In this document: positions 1-6,996 of the stretch, in pieces
Numbering within the stretch: the stretch's first letter is position 1
Layout of the letters: each line of letters starts with the position of its first letter
The notes under the pieces: model-generated
The model's input: the letters and a program-made list of their open reading frames with translations, nothing else
Told to the model about the DNA's origin: nothing
The model's database searches: none
Position numbers and translations under genes: made by a program
Source of the DNA: Planctomycetaceae bacterium
GTDB taxonomy: Bacteria > Planctomycetota > Phycisphaerae > Phycisphaerales > SM1A02
Reading direction: 5' to 3'
DNA: 8,475 nucleotides
Assembly (NCBI GenBank): GCA_027488415.1
Contig: JAIYBS010000179.1
Span: 1 to 8,475, forward strand

Positions 1-465
1 GCACCGCCGCCACCTCCGCCGGGAACTCCCCAGCTTCCGGAACAGGCCCCCGGCGACGCCGCACGGTCGGTGCGCGAGCTCCTTGCGGCGCACCGGGCCG
101 ACCCGAACTGCGCCGCGTGCCACCTTCGCATGGACGCCATCGGGTTCGCGTTCGAACGCTGGGACCCGGTCGGCCGGCCTCGTACGCGGGTCGGCGGCGC
201 GGACATCGACGACCTCGGCGAGCTCCCCGACGGCCGCATGCTGCAGGGCGTCCCCTCGCTGCGTGCGGAGCTGCGGACATCCCCCGATTTCCTCCGGAGC
301 CTCGCGAAGCACCTCCACGTCTACGCCACGGGACGGGAGTGCACGCCGGCCGACGACGATCTCCTCGACCGCATGTTGGAGGAACTCGGCCCCTCGCCTA
401 GCCTGCGCGACATGGTGATCGCGATCGCCACGAGTCCCGCGATGCGGCAGCGGGGGGCGCGATGA
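1..465 (+). CDS. C-terminal fragment of a DUF1592/DUF1588/DUF1585 cytochrome-like planctomycete protein (5' truncated)
   Basis: The reading frame is open from the first base, so the gene starts outside the window and only the last 154 residues are visible. The fragment opens with a run of six prolines (residues 2-7), which is characteristic of the DUF1588 region. It is followed by a c-type haem motif CAACH at residues 37-41 and then the sequence RMDAIGFAFERWDPVGR, the usual DUF1588 signature. The rest (SPDFLRSLAKHLHVYATGRE and SLRDMVIAIATSPAMR) is DUF1585, the usual C-terminus of this family. Family knowledge: these are large exported multi-domain proteins, often with an N-terminal PSCyt1 cytochrome domain, of unknown function and typically encoded just before DUF1552 genes, as here. 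The stop overlaps the next start as ATGA, which implies translational coupling. A GTG at 70 could be mistaken for a start, but the upstream proline run and domain continuity show the gene is longer. Confidence 0.9.
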   Translation, partial: APPPPPPGTPQLPEQAPGDAARSVRELLAAHRADPNCAACHLRMDAIGFAFERWDPVGRPRTRVGGADIDDLGELPDGRMLQGVPSLRAELRTSPDFLRSLAKHLHVYATGRECTPADDDLLDRMLEELGPSPSLRDMVIAIATSPAMRQRGAR

Positions 466-1811
466 GCGCCCCGCTCCACCGGCGCACCGTCCTGCGCGGC
501 GCGGGCGCAGCGCTTGCACTGCCGTTCCTCGACGCAATGCTTCCGGGCGGTGGCCTCGTCACGCGCACCGCCGCGGCCGCGGCGCGGGCTGCGGCGATCG
601 CCGACGCGCCGGCGCGCCTCCTCTTCGTCTTCGTCCCGAACGGCGTGGAACCGTCCGCCTGGCCCGGCTCCGCGCTCGACGCGCTCGGCGCGCACTCCAC
701 GCACGCGACGGTCATGCGCGGACTCTGCCACCGCAATGCCGCCGCGCTCGGCGACGGCCCGGGCGACCACGCGCGGAGCGCGGCGTGCTTCCTCACGGGC
801 GTCCACCCGCGAAAGACCTCCGGCGGCGACATCACGGCGGGCGTGAGCGTCGACCAGGTCGCCGCGCGCCGGCTCGCGGGTCGCACGCGGCTCGAGAGCA
901 TCGAGCTCGGCGGCGAGCCGACGATGCGCGCCGGCGACTGCGACTCCGGCTACAGCTGCGCGTACAGCGCGAACATCTCGTGGCGCGGCCCGCACACCCC
1001 GAGCGGCAAGGAGCACGACCCGCGCCGCGCGTTCGAGCTGCTCTTCTCCGACGGCCCCGCCGACGAGGACGCCCCGGCCCGGGCGCGGCGTATCGCCCTC
1101 CGTCGCAGCATCCTCGATGCGCTCGGCGGGCAGGCACGCGCGCTGTCGGATCGCGTCGGAACGGACGATCGCCGCAAGCTCGACGAGTACCTCGAGGGCG
1201 TGCGATCGCTCGAGCGCCGCATCGAGACGATGGAACGAACCGCCGGCAGCGGCGTCGACGCGGCGGACGCGGCCGCCCTCGACCGCGACCCGGCGGACTA
1301 CGCCGCCCGGATCGACCTCCTCGCGGAGATCACCGCCCTCGCCTTCGCGCAGGACCGCACCCGGGTCACCACGCTGATGCTCGCCAACGAGGGCTCGAAC
1401 CGCGCGTACGCGGACGCCGGCGTGAGCGACGGCCACCACGAGGTGAGCCACCACGGCAACGACCCGGCGAAGCTCGCCAAGTTCGCCGCCATCAACCGCT
1501 GGCAGGGCGTCCGGCTCGCGGCACTGCTCTCGGCGCTGCACCGACGGCAGGAGCCGACCGGCGGGTCCGTGCTCGACCGGACGCTGGTCCTCTACGGCGG
1601 TGCCATCGGCGACGGCAACCGACACAACCACGACGACCTCCCGGTGATCCTCGCGGGCGGGTCCGGGCTCGGCGTTCGGCACGGCGCGGAGCGCGCCCTG
1701 GCCCCCGGCACCCCGCTCTGCAACCTCTACCTCGGCATGCTCGCGGCCGCCGGGATCCCGGTCGGCCGGTTCGGCGACAGCACCGGGGAACTCTCCCTCA
1801 CCGCCGGCTGA
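462..1811 (+). CDS. DUF1552 family Tat-exported protein
   Basis: This is a 449-residue protein, close to the usual length of the DUF1552 family. The N-terminus has a twin-arginine signal (RRTVLR, residues 7-12) followed by a hydrophobic stretch (about 13-30), so it is probably folded in the cytoplasm and exported by Tat. Family landmarks are LFVFVPNGVEP (about 54-64), GDHARSAACFLTG (101-113), CDSGYSCAYSANISW (160-174), DGHHEVSHHG (323-332) and DGNRHNHDDLP (384-394). The last two His/Asp/Asn-rich clusters are plausible metal ligands, which is inference. The molecular function of DUF1552 is not established. The ATG lies inside the stop of the preceding gene (ATGA) with a G-run at 452-457 as a weak ribosome site, so translation is likely coupled. 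Genomic pairing with a DUF1592/1588/1585 cytochrome gene is common for this family. The C-terminal motif order resembles that of the DUF1501 gene at 6997-8418. Confidence 0.93.
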   Translation: MSAPLHRRTVLRGAGAALALPFLDAMLPGGGLVTRTAAAAARAAAIADAPARLLFVFVPNGVEPSAWPGSALDALGAHSTHATVMRGLCHRNAAALGDGPGDHARSAACFLTGVHPRKTSGGDITAGVSVDQVAARRLAGRTRLESIELGGEPTMRAGDCDSGYSCAYSANISWRGPHTPSGKEHDPRRAFELLFSDGPADEDAPARARRIALRRSILDALGGQARALSDRVGTDDRRKLDEYLEGVRSLERRIETMERTAGSGVDAADAAALDRDPADYAARIDLLAEITALAFAQDRTRVTTLMLANEGSNRAYADAGVSDGHHEVSHHGNDPAKLAKFAAINRWQGVRLAALLSALHRRQEPTGGSVLDRTLVLYGGAIGDGNRHNHDDLPVILAGGSGLGVRHGAERALAPGTPLCNLYLGMLAAAGIPVGRFGDSTGELSLTAG

Positions 1812-1845
1812 GGGTCCGGTAGCGCGATTTCGCGACCCGGTGCCC
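1812..1845 (+). terminator. Extended hairpin just after the DUF1552 stop, possible terminator
   Basis: Starting at the base after the TGA, the strand can fold as GGG / CCGG / CGCG, loop ATTT, then CGCG / CCGG / CCC. This gives 11 base pairs in three blocks separated by small internal loops. It is placed where a terminator for the upstream pair would be expected. No T-run follows (AAATCC comes next), so it is not a textbook intrinsic terminator, and in GC-rich DNA such folds can be chance. Confidence 0.35.
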
Positions 1846-1854
1846 AAATCCGTC

Positions 1855-1872
1855 CCCGGAATTCCCGGAATT
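1855..1872. repeat. Tandem 9-base direct repeat CCCGGAATT x2, also an inverted repeat
   Basis: Two exact adjacent copies of CCCGGAATT occupy 1855-1863 and 1864-1872. The same bases also form a perfect dyad AATTCC-C-GGAATT (1860-1872). It is one of few AT-containing dyads in this GC-rich gap and lies about 105 bases upstream of the preferred kinase start. It is a reasonable candidate operator, but no regulator or promoter match backs this. Confidence 0.4.
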
Positions 1873-1904
1873 GGTTGCACAGGCCGACCCTGAATCGGAC
1901 AGAT

Positions 1905-1964
1905 GCATGTCCGCGGTCGGTCAGCGCAATGGCGTGCGCGCGTCCCACGCACGTCCGCGGCGGG
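1905..1964 (+). promoter_or_regulatory. Structured leader of the kinase gene: spaced direct repeat and hairpin
   Basis: GCATGTCCGCGGTCGG (1905-1920) recurs as GCACGTCCGCGGCGGG (1949-1964) with 14 of 16 bases identical, 44 bases apart, each containing the palindrome CCGCGG. Between and overlapping them, 1931-1938 can pair with 1948-1955 (8 pairs including one G-U, 9-base loop). The hairpin ends 9 bases before the Shine-Dalgarno at 1965. If translation starts at 1978 this whole block is an untranslated leader that could carry regulation. If it starts at 1903 the block is coding. Function is inference. Confidence 0.3.
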
Positions 1965-1969
1965 AAGGA
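1965..1969 (+). promoter_or_regulatory. Ribosome binding site AAGGA that decides the kinase start
   Basis: AAGGA lies eight bases before the ATG at 1978, an ideal spacing. The earlier in-frame ATG at 1903 has no comparable purine-rich site upstream, and the 25 residues it would add are basic, low-complexity and unlike a domain. This supports 1978 as the start. Confidence 0.7.
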
Positions 1970-1977
1970 TTCCACGG

Positions 1978-4380
1978 ATGGCTGCCAGTCGATCCCTCGG
2001 CTGCTTGGAGCGCACCGCGCCGAGGGCGCATTCGGACAGTTCGGCCCTCGCGGCAACGATCGGCGCCAAGCCCTGGCTGCTCGGGCTGAGCATCGGACTG
2101 ACCGTGTTCGCCTGCGGCGCCGCCGGCGTGGCGTTCCTGCACGAGGCGGCCGACCAGCAGTTTGACGCCTCGATCCAGCAATCGCTTCGGAGCGTCGCCC
2201 TGGCGACCGCGCGGACGATCGACCCGGACCTCCACGCGCAGATCCACTCCGCGCACCACGAGTCGCTGCCCGCATACCAACAGGCGATCGAGCCCCTCGA
2301 GGACCTGCAGCGCTCCCTGCCGGACATCCGCTACGTCTACACGTTCCGTCCGCTTGCGGACGGAACGGTCGCATTCATCCTCGACCCGGTGTCGCCGGTG
2401 GAGGCAACCACGGCGACGCTCGGCGACCACGTCGCGCCGGGGACCGTCTACCGCACGCCGGACGCCGCGATGGTCGAGGCGATTCGCTCCGGGAAGGCAA
2501 CGGCATCCCCCGTCGTGTACTCGGACGCCTGGGGATCGTTTCTCAGCGGCTACGCGCCGGTCCTCACGCGCGACGGGCAGGTCGAGTGCTACATCGGCGT
2601 CGACATGGACGCGGGCGCATACCTCGCGCGGATTCGCGAGATCCACGTCGCGGCCGGAGTCGGCTTCGGAGTCACGGCGTTCGCCGCGGCCGCCGCAGGG
2701 ATCGCCGCCGCGAGCTGGCGGACCCGTCGCATCGAGCGCGACGCGGTGGCGCAGGAGGCGAGCGAGCGCCTCGAGCGCCTGACGGAGAACGTCCCGGGCG
2801 GCGTCTTCGCGTACGAGGAAGCGGCCGACGGCTGCGGCACGCTCACGTTCGCGAGCGGCGGGTTCACCGGCCTCTGCGGGCATTGCACCGAGTCGCTGGC
2901 GAGCGGCCAGCACTCGATCCTCGAGATCTTCCACCCGGACGACCGTCCGGTGGCGCGGCACGCGCTCGAGCGGTGCCGCGAGTCCTGGCAGCCCTGGGTC
3001 GGCGAGTACCGCCGCATCCTGCCGTCGGGCACCGTCGGCTGGATCGAGATCCGCGCCATGCCCCGCCCCGGTCCGGACGGCACGATCCGCTGGCACGGAT
3101 TCGCGGCCGACATCACGATCCGCAAGCGGACGGACGCGGCGCTGCAGCAGGCGAAGGCCGACGCCGTCCGCGCAAACCGCGCGAAGGGCGAGTTCGTCGC
3201 GAACGTCAGCCACGAGCTCCGGACGCCGATGGCGGCGATCGTCGGCTATGCCGAGCTGCTGCGCGAGGAGCAGCGCTCCGTGCAGGACCCCGCGGTCGTC
3301 GCCGAGGCGCTCGACGCGATCGCGCGAAACGGCGAGCATGCGCTCGCGGTGATCAACGACATCGTCGACGTCGAGCGGGTGGAGAGCGGCCAGTTCGCGA
3401 TCACCAACGTGCCGATCGACCTCTATTCCCTCGCCGCCGACTCGGTGAAGCTGCTCGCCGTCCGTGCTTCAAAGAAGGGAATCGACCTGCGGTTCGACCG
3501 CCCCGAGGGCGCGGCGCCCGCCGTGGTCGCCGACCCGCTGCGCGTGCGCCAGATCCTCATGAACCTCGTCGGCAACGCGATCCGGTTCACCGAGCACGGC
3601 GGCGTCACGCTGACGATCGAGGACGGCGCGCGAACGCTCACCGTCGCCGTCACCGACACGGGCCCGGGCATGACCGCGGGCCAGGTCTCGAAGCTCTTCG
3701 AGCGATTCTCGCAGCTCGACCCCGCGAAGGCCGCCGGCGGCAGCGGTCTCGGCCTCGCGATCTCGCGGCACCTCGCGAAGCTCCTCGGCGGGAACATCTC
3801 GGTGACGAGCGTGGCCGGCGAGGGATCGACCTTCCGCCTCCACCTGCCGAAGTCGATGGCGGCCGCGCCGGGCACGGGTGCGGCCCCGTCCGTCGCCACC
3901 GGCCTGACCGGGAGCGCCGCCCGCCCGCTCGACGGGCTGCGCGTGCTCCTCGCGGAGGACGGCCCCGACAACGCGCGGCTGCTCCGCCATCACCTTGAGC
4001 GCGCGGGCGCGGTCGTGACCCACGCGGAGAACGGTCGCGACGCGGTGGCGCTCGTCCGCGCCGCGCATGTCGGGGTGTTCGAGGAGCCATTCGACCTCGT
4101 GCTCATGGACATGGAGATGCCCGTGATGGACGGGACCGAGGCGACGCGGGAGCTGCGGGCCTCCGGCGTCCCGCTCCCGATCGTCGCCCTGACCGCCCAG
4201 GCGGCGTTGGCCGAGCGCGGCCGATGCCTCGAGGCGGGGTGCGACGACTTCGCATGCAAGCCGATCGCCCGGAACGACCTCGTCCTGCTGTGCCTTCGCT
4301 GGGGGGCCCAGTCCAGGCGGATGCGGGACGGGGCCGCGGGAGCGCCTGGGACAGGGACGACCGGGGCCGGAAGGTCCTGA
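1978..4380 (+). CDS. Membrane-bound hybrid sensor histidine kinase (periplasmic sensor-PAS-HisKA-HATPase-receiver)
   Basis: This is an 800-residue protein from the ATG at 1978. An in-frame ATG at 1903 would give 825 residues but lacks a ribosome site. Order of parts: transmembrane helix about 33-54; extracytoplasmic Cache/PAS-like sensor about 55-222 (motifs DIRYVYTFRP and SDAWGSFLSGYAPVL); second helix about 224-246; PAS domain about 263-383; HisKA with NVSHELRTPM and phospho-acceptor His412; HATPase_c with N box (Asn533), DTGPGM from 560, FERFSQLD and GGSGLGLAIS from 587; and a C-terminal receiver about 654-775 with acidic Glu660/Asp661, phospho-acceptor Asp711, Thr739 and Lys761. All catalytic residues are present, so it should autophosphorylate and pass phosphate to its own receiver. 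There is no HPt or output domain, so an unlinked HPt protein and regulator are expected. The PAS domain contains an unusual CGHC (Cys300, Cys303). The ligand cannot be told from sequence. Its location between two cytochrome-partner modules suggests a link, but this is inference. Confidence 0.92.
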   Translation: MAASRSLGCLERTAPRAHSDSSALAATIGAKPWLLGLSIGLTVFACGAAGVAFLHEAADQQFDASIQQSLRSVALATARTIDPDLHAQIHSAHHESLPAYQQAIEPLEDLQRSLPDIRYVYTFRPLADGTVAFILDPVSPVEATTATLGDHVAPGTVYRTPDAAMVEAIRSGKATASPVVYSDAWGSFLSGYAPVLTRDGQVECYIGVDMDAGAYLARIREIHVAAGVGFGVTAFAAAAAGIAAASWRTRRIERDAVAQEASERLERLTENVPGGVFAYEEAADGCGTLTFASGGFTGLCGHCTESLASGQHSILEIFHPDDRPVARHALERCRESWQPWVGEYRRILPSGTVGWIEIRAMPRPGPDGTIRWHGFAADITIRKRTDAALQQAKADAVRANRAKGEFVANVSHELRTPMAAIVGYAELLREEQRSVQDPAVVAEALDAIARNGEHALAVINDIVDVERVESGQFAITNVPIDLYSLAADSVKLLAVRASKKGIDLRFDRPEGAAPAVVADPLRVRQILMNLVGNAIRFTEHGGVTLTIEDGARTLTVAVTDTGPGMTAGQVSKLFERFSQLDPAKAAGGSGLGLAISRHLAKLLGGNISVTSVAGEGSTFRLHLPKSMAAAPGTGAAPSVATGLTGSAARPLDGLRVLLAEDGPDNARLLRHHLERAGAVVTHAENGRDAVALVRAAHVGVFEEPFDLVLMDMEMPVMDGTEATRELRASGVPLPIVALTAQAALAERGRCLEAGCDDFACKPIARNDLVLLCLRWGAQSRRMRDGAAGAPGTGTTGAGRS

Positions 4381-4392
4381 ACCCCGGAATCG

Positions 4393-4412
4393 CAACGGTT
4401 TATGCTTTGAAC
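4393..4412 (+). promoter_or_regulatory. Possible promoter for the PSCyt1/DUF1501 pair
   Basis: The 80-base gap after the kinase contains an AT-rich patch that stands out from its surroundings, with TATGCT at 4401-4406 matching four of six bases of a -10 box. No convincing -35 box is at the right distance (TGAACC at 4378 matches three of six). The pair could equally be read through from the kinase gene. Confidence 0.2.
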
Positions 4413-4460
4413 GGCCGATGGAGTCGGCAACACTCCGATCGTCCTGAGCGTTCTCCTCCC

Positions 4461-6986
4461 ATGACGGGTGCGTTGACCATCCTCGGCCTGATGGCGCTCG
4501 CCGCGGCCTCGCCGGCGACGGCGGCCCCCCCGTCCTCGGCGGACCTCGACTTCTTCGAGAAGAGCGTCCGGCCGGTCCTCGTCGCCAACTGCTACGGCTG
4601 CCACTCGAACGCGTCCGGGAGGCTCCGCGGCGGGCTCCGACTCGACACGCTCAACGCGATGCTCGTCGGCGGCGACAGCGGCCCGGCCATCGTGCCCGGG
4701 AACGCCGACGCGAGCCTGCTGATCCGGGCGATCCGCTACGACGACCCGGACACCGAGATGCCGCCGAAGGGAAAGCTGCCCGCGGAGGACATCAAGGCGA
4801 TCGAGCGCTGGGTGGCGATGGGCGCGCCGCACCCGGACATGCTCGCGGCCGCGGGCGCCGCGCCGGCGCCGGCGACCAAGGGGATCGACCTCGCCAAGGG
4901 GCGCCAGTTCTGGTCCTACGTGCCGCCCGTCAAGTCGGCGCCGCCGCTCGTGAAGGACGGGCAGTGGGTCGCGTCGCCCATCGACCAGTTCATCCTCGCG
5001 AAGGTCGAGGAGGCCGGGCTCGCGCCCGCGCCGGATGCCGACCGCCGCACGCTGATCCGCCGGGTGACCTTCGATCTCACCGGCCTTCCCCCGACGCCCG
5101 AGGAGATCGCGGCCTTCGAGAAGGATCGGTCGCCCGACGCCTACGAGCGCCTCGTCGACCGCCTGCTCGCCTCGCCGCGCTTCGGCGAGCGCTGGGGCCG
5201 GCACTGGCTTGACGTCGCGCGCTTCGCGGAGTCGAGCGGCAAGGAATCGAACGTCATGTATCCGCACGCGTGGCGGTACCGCGACTACGTGATCGCGTCG
5301 TTCAACGCGGACAAGCCCTATGACCGCTTCCTGCGCGAGCAGATCGCTGGCGACCTGCTCCCCCACTCGAGCGACGACGAGCGAGCCGAGCAGCTGGTCG
5401 CGACCGGCTACCTCGCCGTCGGCACCAAGGGCCACAACACGCGCGGCGACGCGCAGTTCCGCTTCGACCTCGTCGACGAGCAGATCGACGCGCTCGGCCA
5501 GGGACTGCTCGCGACGACCATCGCGTGCGCCCGCTGCCACGACCACAAGTTCGACCCGATCCCGCAGCAGGACTACTACGCGATGGCGGGCATCTTCCTG
5601 TCGACCGACACCGCGTACGGCACGTACCGCACGCAGGGCAACGATCACCCGTCGACGCTGCTCGAGCTGCCCGCGGGCGCGAAGAACGTGCCGAACGGAC
5701 CGACGATGCCGGGGCCGGTGCGACGGGCGGTCGAACAGCAGCAGCAGCGCGCGGCGGCGGAGGGCGAGCAGCTCGCCGCCCTTCGCGCGAAGGCGCGCCA
5801 GGCGCGGCAACCGGGAAGCACGGTCAAGCTCACGGCCGCCGAGCAGCAGCAGCTCCAGCGGGCGCGCGGCGCCGACGGCCGCGAGGAGGCAGCGGCAGAC
5901 CTGCTCGCGCGCTACGGCGAGGATGGCAAGGCAACGGCGCTGAACCGCCTCGCGATGGGCGCCATGGACGCCGAGAAGCCCCAGGACGCGCGGCTCCTGA
6001 ACCGGGGCGAGCTCAACAGCCCGAAGGACCGCGTGAAGCGCGGCTACCTGCAGGTGCTTACCCAGCCCGGCGACCGGCCCGTGACGGCGGGAAGCGGTCG
6101 GCTCGAGCTCGCCGACGCGATCGCGAGCGAGCGGAACCCGCTGACCGCGAGGGTCTGGGTGAACCGTGTCTGGCTGCATGTCTTCGGCAAGCCGATCGTC
6201 CCGACCCCGGACAACTTCGGCGCGAGCGGCATGCGCCCGACGCACCCCGAGCTCCTCGACTGGCTGGCGATCGAGTTCATGGAGCGGGATTGGTCGACCA
6301 AGGCGCTCGTGCGCGAGCTCGTCCTTACGCACACCTACCGGATGAGCTCGAAGGCCGACCAGAAGGCGCTCTCCGTCGACCCGGACGACAAGCTGCTGTG
6401 GCGCATGCCCAAGCGGCGCCTCGAGGCCGAGTCGATCCGCGACGCGATGCTCATGGCCGCAGGCACGCTCGACCTGAAGCCGCCCGTCGGCTCGCCGGTC
6501 GCGTTCCTCGAGGGCACCGACCGGAACCCGGCGATCGCGGCGCAGATCGGCATGGACCGGCCGGTGCGCTCGGTCTACCTGCCGGTGCTGCGCGATCACG
6601 TCGACGAGATGCTCGACGTCTTCGACTTTGCCGAGCCGTCCTACGTCTCCGGCGACCGCGACGAGACGAGCGTGCCGACGCAGGCGCTCTTCATGATGAA
6701 CAGCCCGCGGGTCCTGGATGCCGCCAAGGCGATGGCGACGCGCGTCCTCGCCGAGCGCGACAGCGAGTTCGAGCGGCTCAACCTCGCCTTCGAGCTCGCC
6801 GTCGGACGCAGGCCGACGCAGTCGGAGCTGGTCGCGGTGCGCGGATTCTTCAAGGACTTCCTCGCGGCACAGACCGGCAAGAGCGCCAAGCAGGCGAAGG
6901 GCGAGGCGAAGCGCCTCGAGGAGGCGAGCTGGGCGGCGTTCTGCCAGGCCCTCTTCCAGTCGGCCGAATTCCGGATGGTCGAGTAA
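4461..6986 (+). CDS. Secreted PSCyt1 / DUF1549 (PSCyt2) / DUF1553 (PSD1) cytochrome-like protein
   Basis: This is an 841-residue protein starting at ATG 4461. The N-terminus is a hydrophobic secretion signal ending near ATAA (19-22). It lacks the usual basic residues and has no clear ribosome site. A TTG at 4407 would add 18 residues including arginines, so the start is less sure than the gene. Domains in order: PSCyt1 (about 27-120) with CYGCH at 44-48 and a likely distal ligand Met100 in EMPPKGKLP; DUF1549 (about 172-378) with SPIDQFILAK, DLTGLPPTPEE and a second haem motif CARCHDHKFDP from 356; a Gln/Ala-rich coiled-coil-like linker (about 420-505); a short RLLNRGELNSP motif; and DUF1553 (about 547-841) with ARVWVNRVWLHVFG and a typical family C-terminus. 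Family knowledge: this is a common planctomycete architecture of unproven function, usually encoded with DUF1501, as here (10-base gap). Many relatives carry a lectin-like domain in the middle; this one does not. Confidence 0.93.
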   Translation: MTGALTILGLMALAAASPATAAPPSSADLDFFEKSVRPVLVANCYGCHSNASGRLRGGLRLDTLNAMLVGGDSGPAIVPGNADASLLIRAIRYDDPDTEMPPKGKLPAEDIKAIERWVAMGAPHPDMLAAAGAAPAPATKGIDLAKGRQFWSYVPPVKSAPPLVKDGQWVASPIDQFILAKVEEAGLAPAPDADRRTLIRRVTFDLTGLPPTPEEIAAFEKDRSPDAYERLVDRLLASPRFGERWGRHWLDVARFAESSGKESNVMYPHAWRYRDYVIASFNADKPYDRFLREQIAGDLLPHSSDDERAEQLVATGYLAVGTKGHNTRGDAQFRFDLVDEQIDALGQGLLATTIACARCHDHKFDPIPQQDYYAMAGIFLSTDTAYGTYRTQGNDHPSTLLELPAGAKNVPNGPTMPGPVRRAVEQQQQRAAAEGEQLAALRAKARQARQPGSTVKLTAAEQQQLQRARGADGREEAAADLLARYGEDGKATALNRLAMGAMDAEKPQDARLLNRGELNSPKDRVKRGYLQVLTQPGDRPVTAGSGRLELADAIASERNPLTARVWVNRVWLHVFGKPIVPTPDNFGASGMRPTHPELLDWLAIEFMERDWSTKALVRELVLTHTYRMSSKADQKALSVDPDDKLLWRMPKRRLEAESIRDAMLMAAGTLDLKPPVGSPVAFLEGTDRNPAIAAQIGMDRPVRSVYLPVLRDHVDEMLDVFDFAEPSYVSGDRDETSVPTQALFMMNSPRVLDAAKAMATRVLAERDSEFERLNLAFELAVGRRPTQSELVAVRGFFKDFLAAQTGKSAKQAKGEAKRLEEASWAAFCQALFQSAEFRMVE

Positions 6987-6990
6987 GGAG
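6985..6990 (+). promoter_or_regulatory. Strong ribosome binding site AAGGAG overlapping the upstream stop
   Basis: AAGGAG shares its first two bases with the TAA stop of the cytochrome gene and sits six bases before the ATG at 6997. It fixes the start of the DUF1501 gene and shows the two genes are one transcription unit with tight translational spacing. Confidence 0.85.
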
Positions 6991-6996
6991 CACACC

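Noticed and set aside
452..457. G-run before the DUF1552 start as a frameshift site
   Set aside because: Both genes are intact in their own frames and the ATGA overlap explains the junction; the run is better read as a weak ribosome site.
321..2327. Long - strand open frame across the DUF1552 gene and the kinase start
   Set aside because: It spans two real genes and a gap, has no domain, and has a composition typical of an antisense shadow in GC-rich DNA.
4361..4387. CCGGGG / CCCCGG inverted repeat spanning the kinase stop, as a terminator
   Set aside because: Only six pairs with a 15-base loop and no T-run; expected by chance at this GC content.
4224..4460. In-frame upstream extension of the cytochrome gene starting inside the kinase receiver
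   Set aside because: It would overlap the kinase by 157 bases and place the secretion signal in the interior of the protein; the ATG at 4461 directly precedes that signal.
5737..5748. CAG repeat as a variable microsatellite
   Set aside because: Only four in-frame units encoding glutamine within a Gln-rich linker; too short to argue for phase variation.
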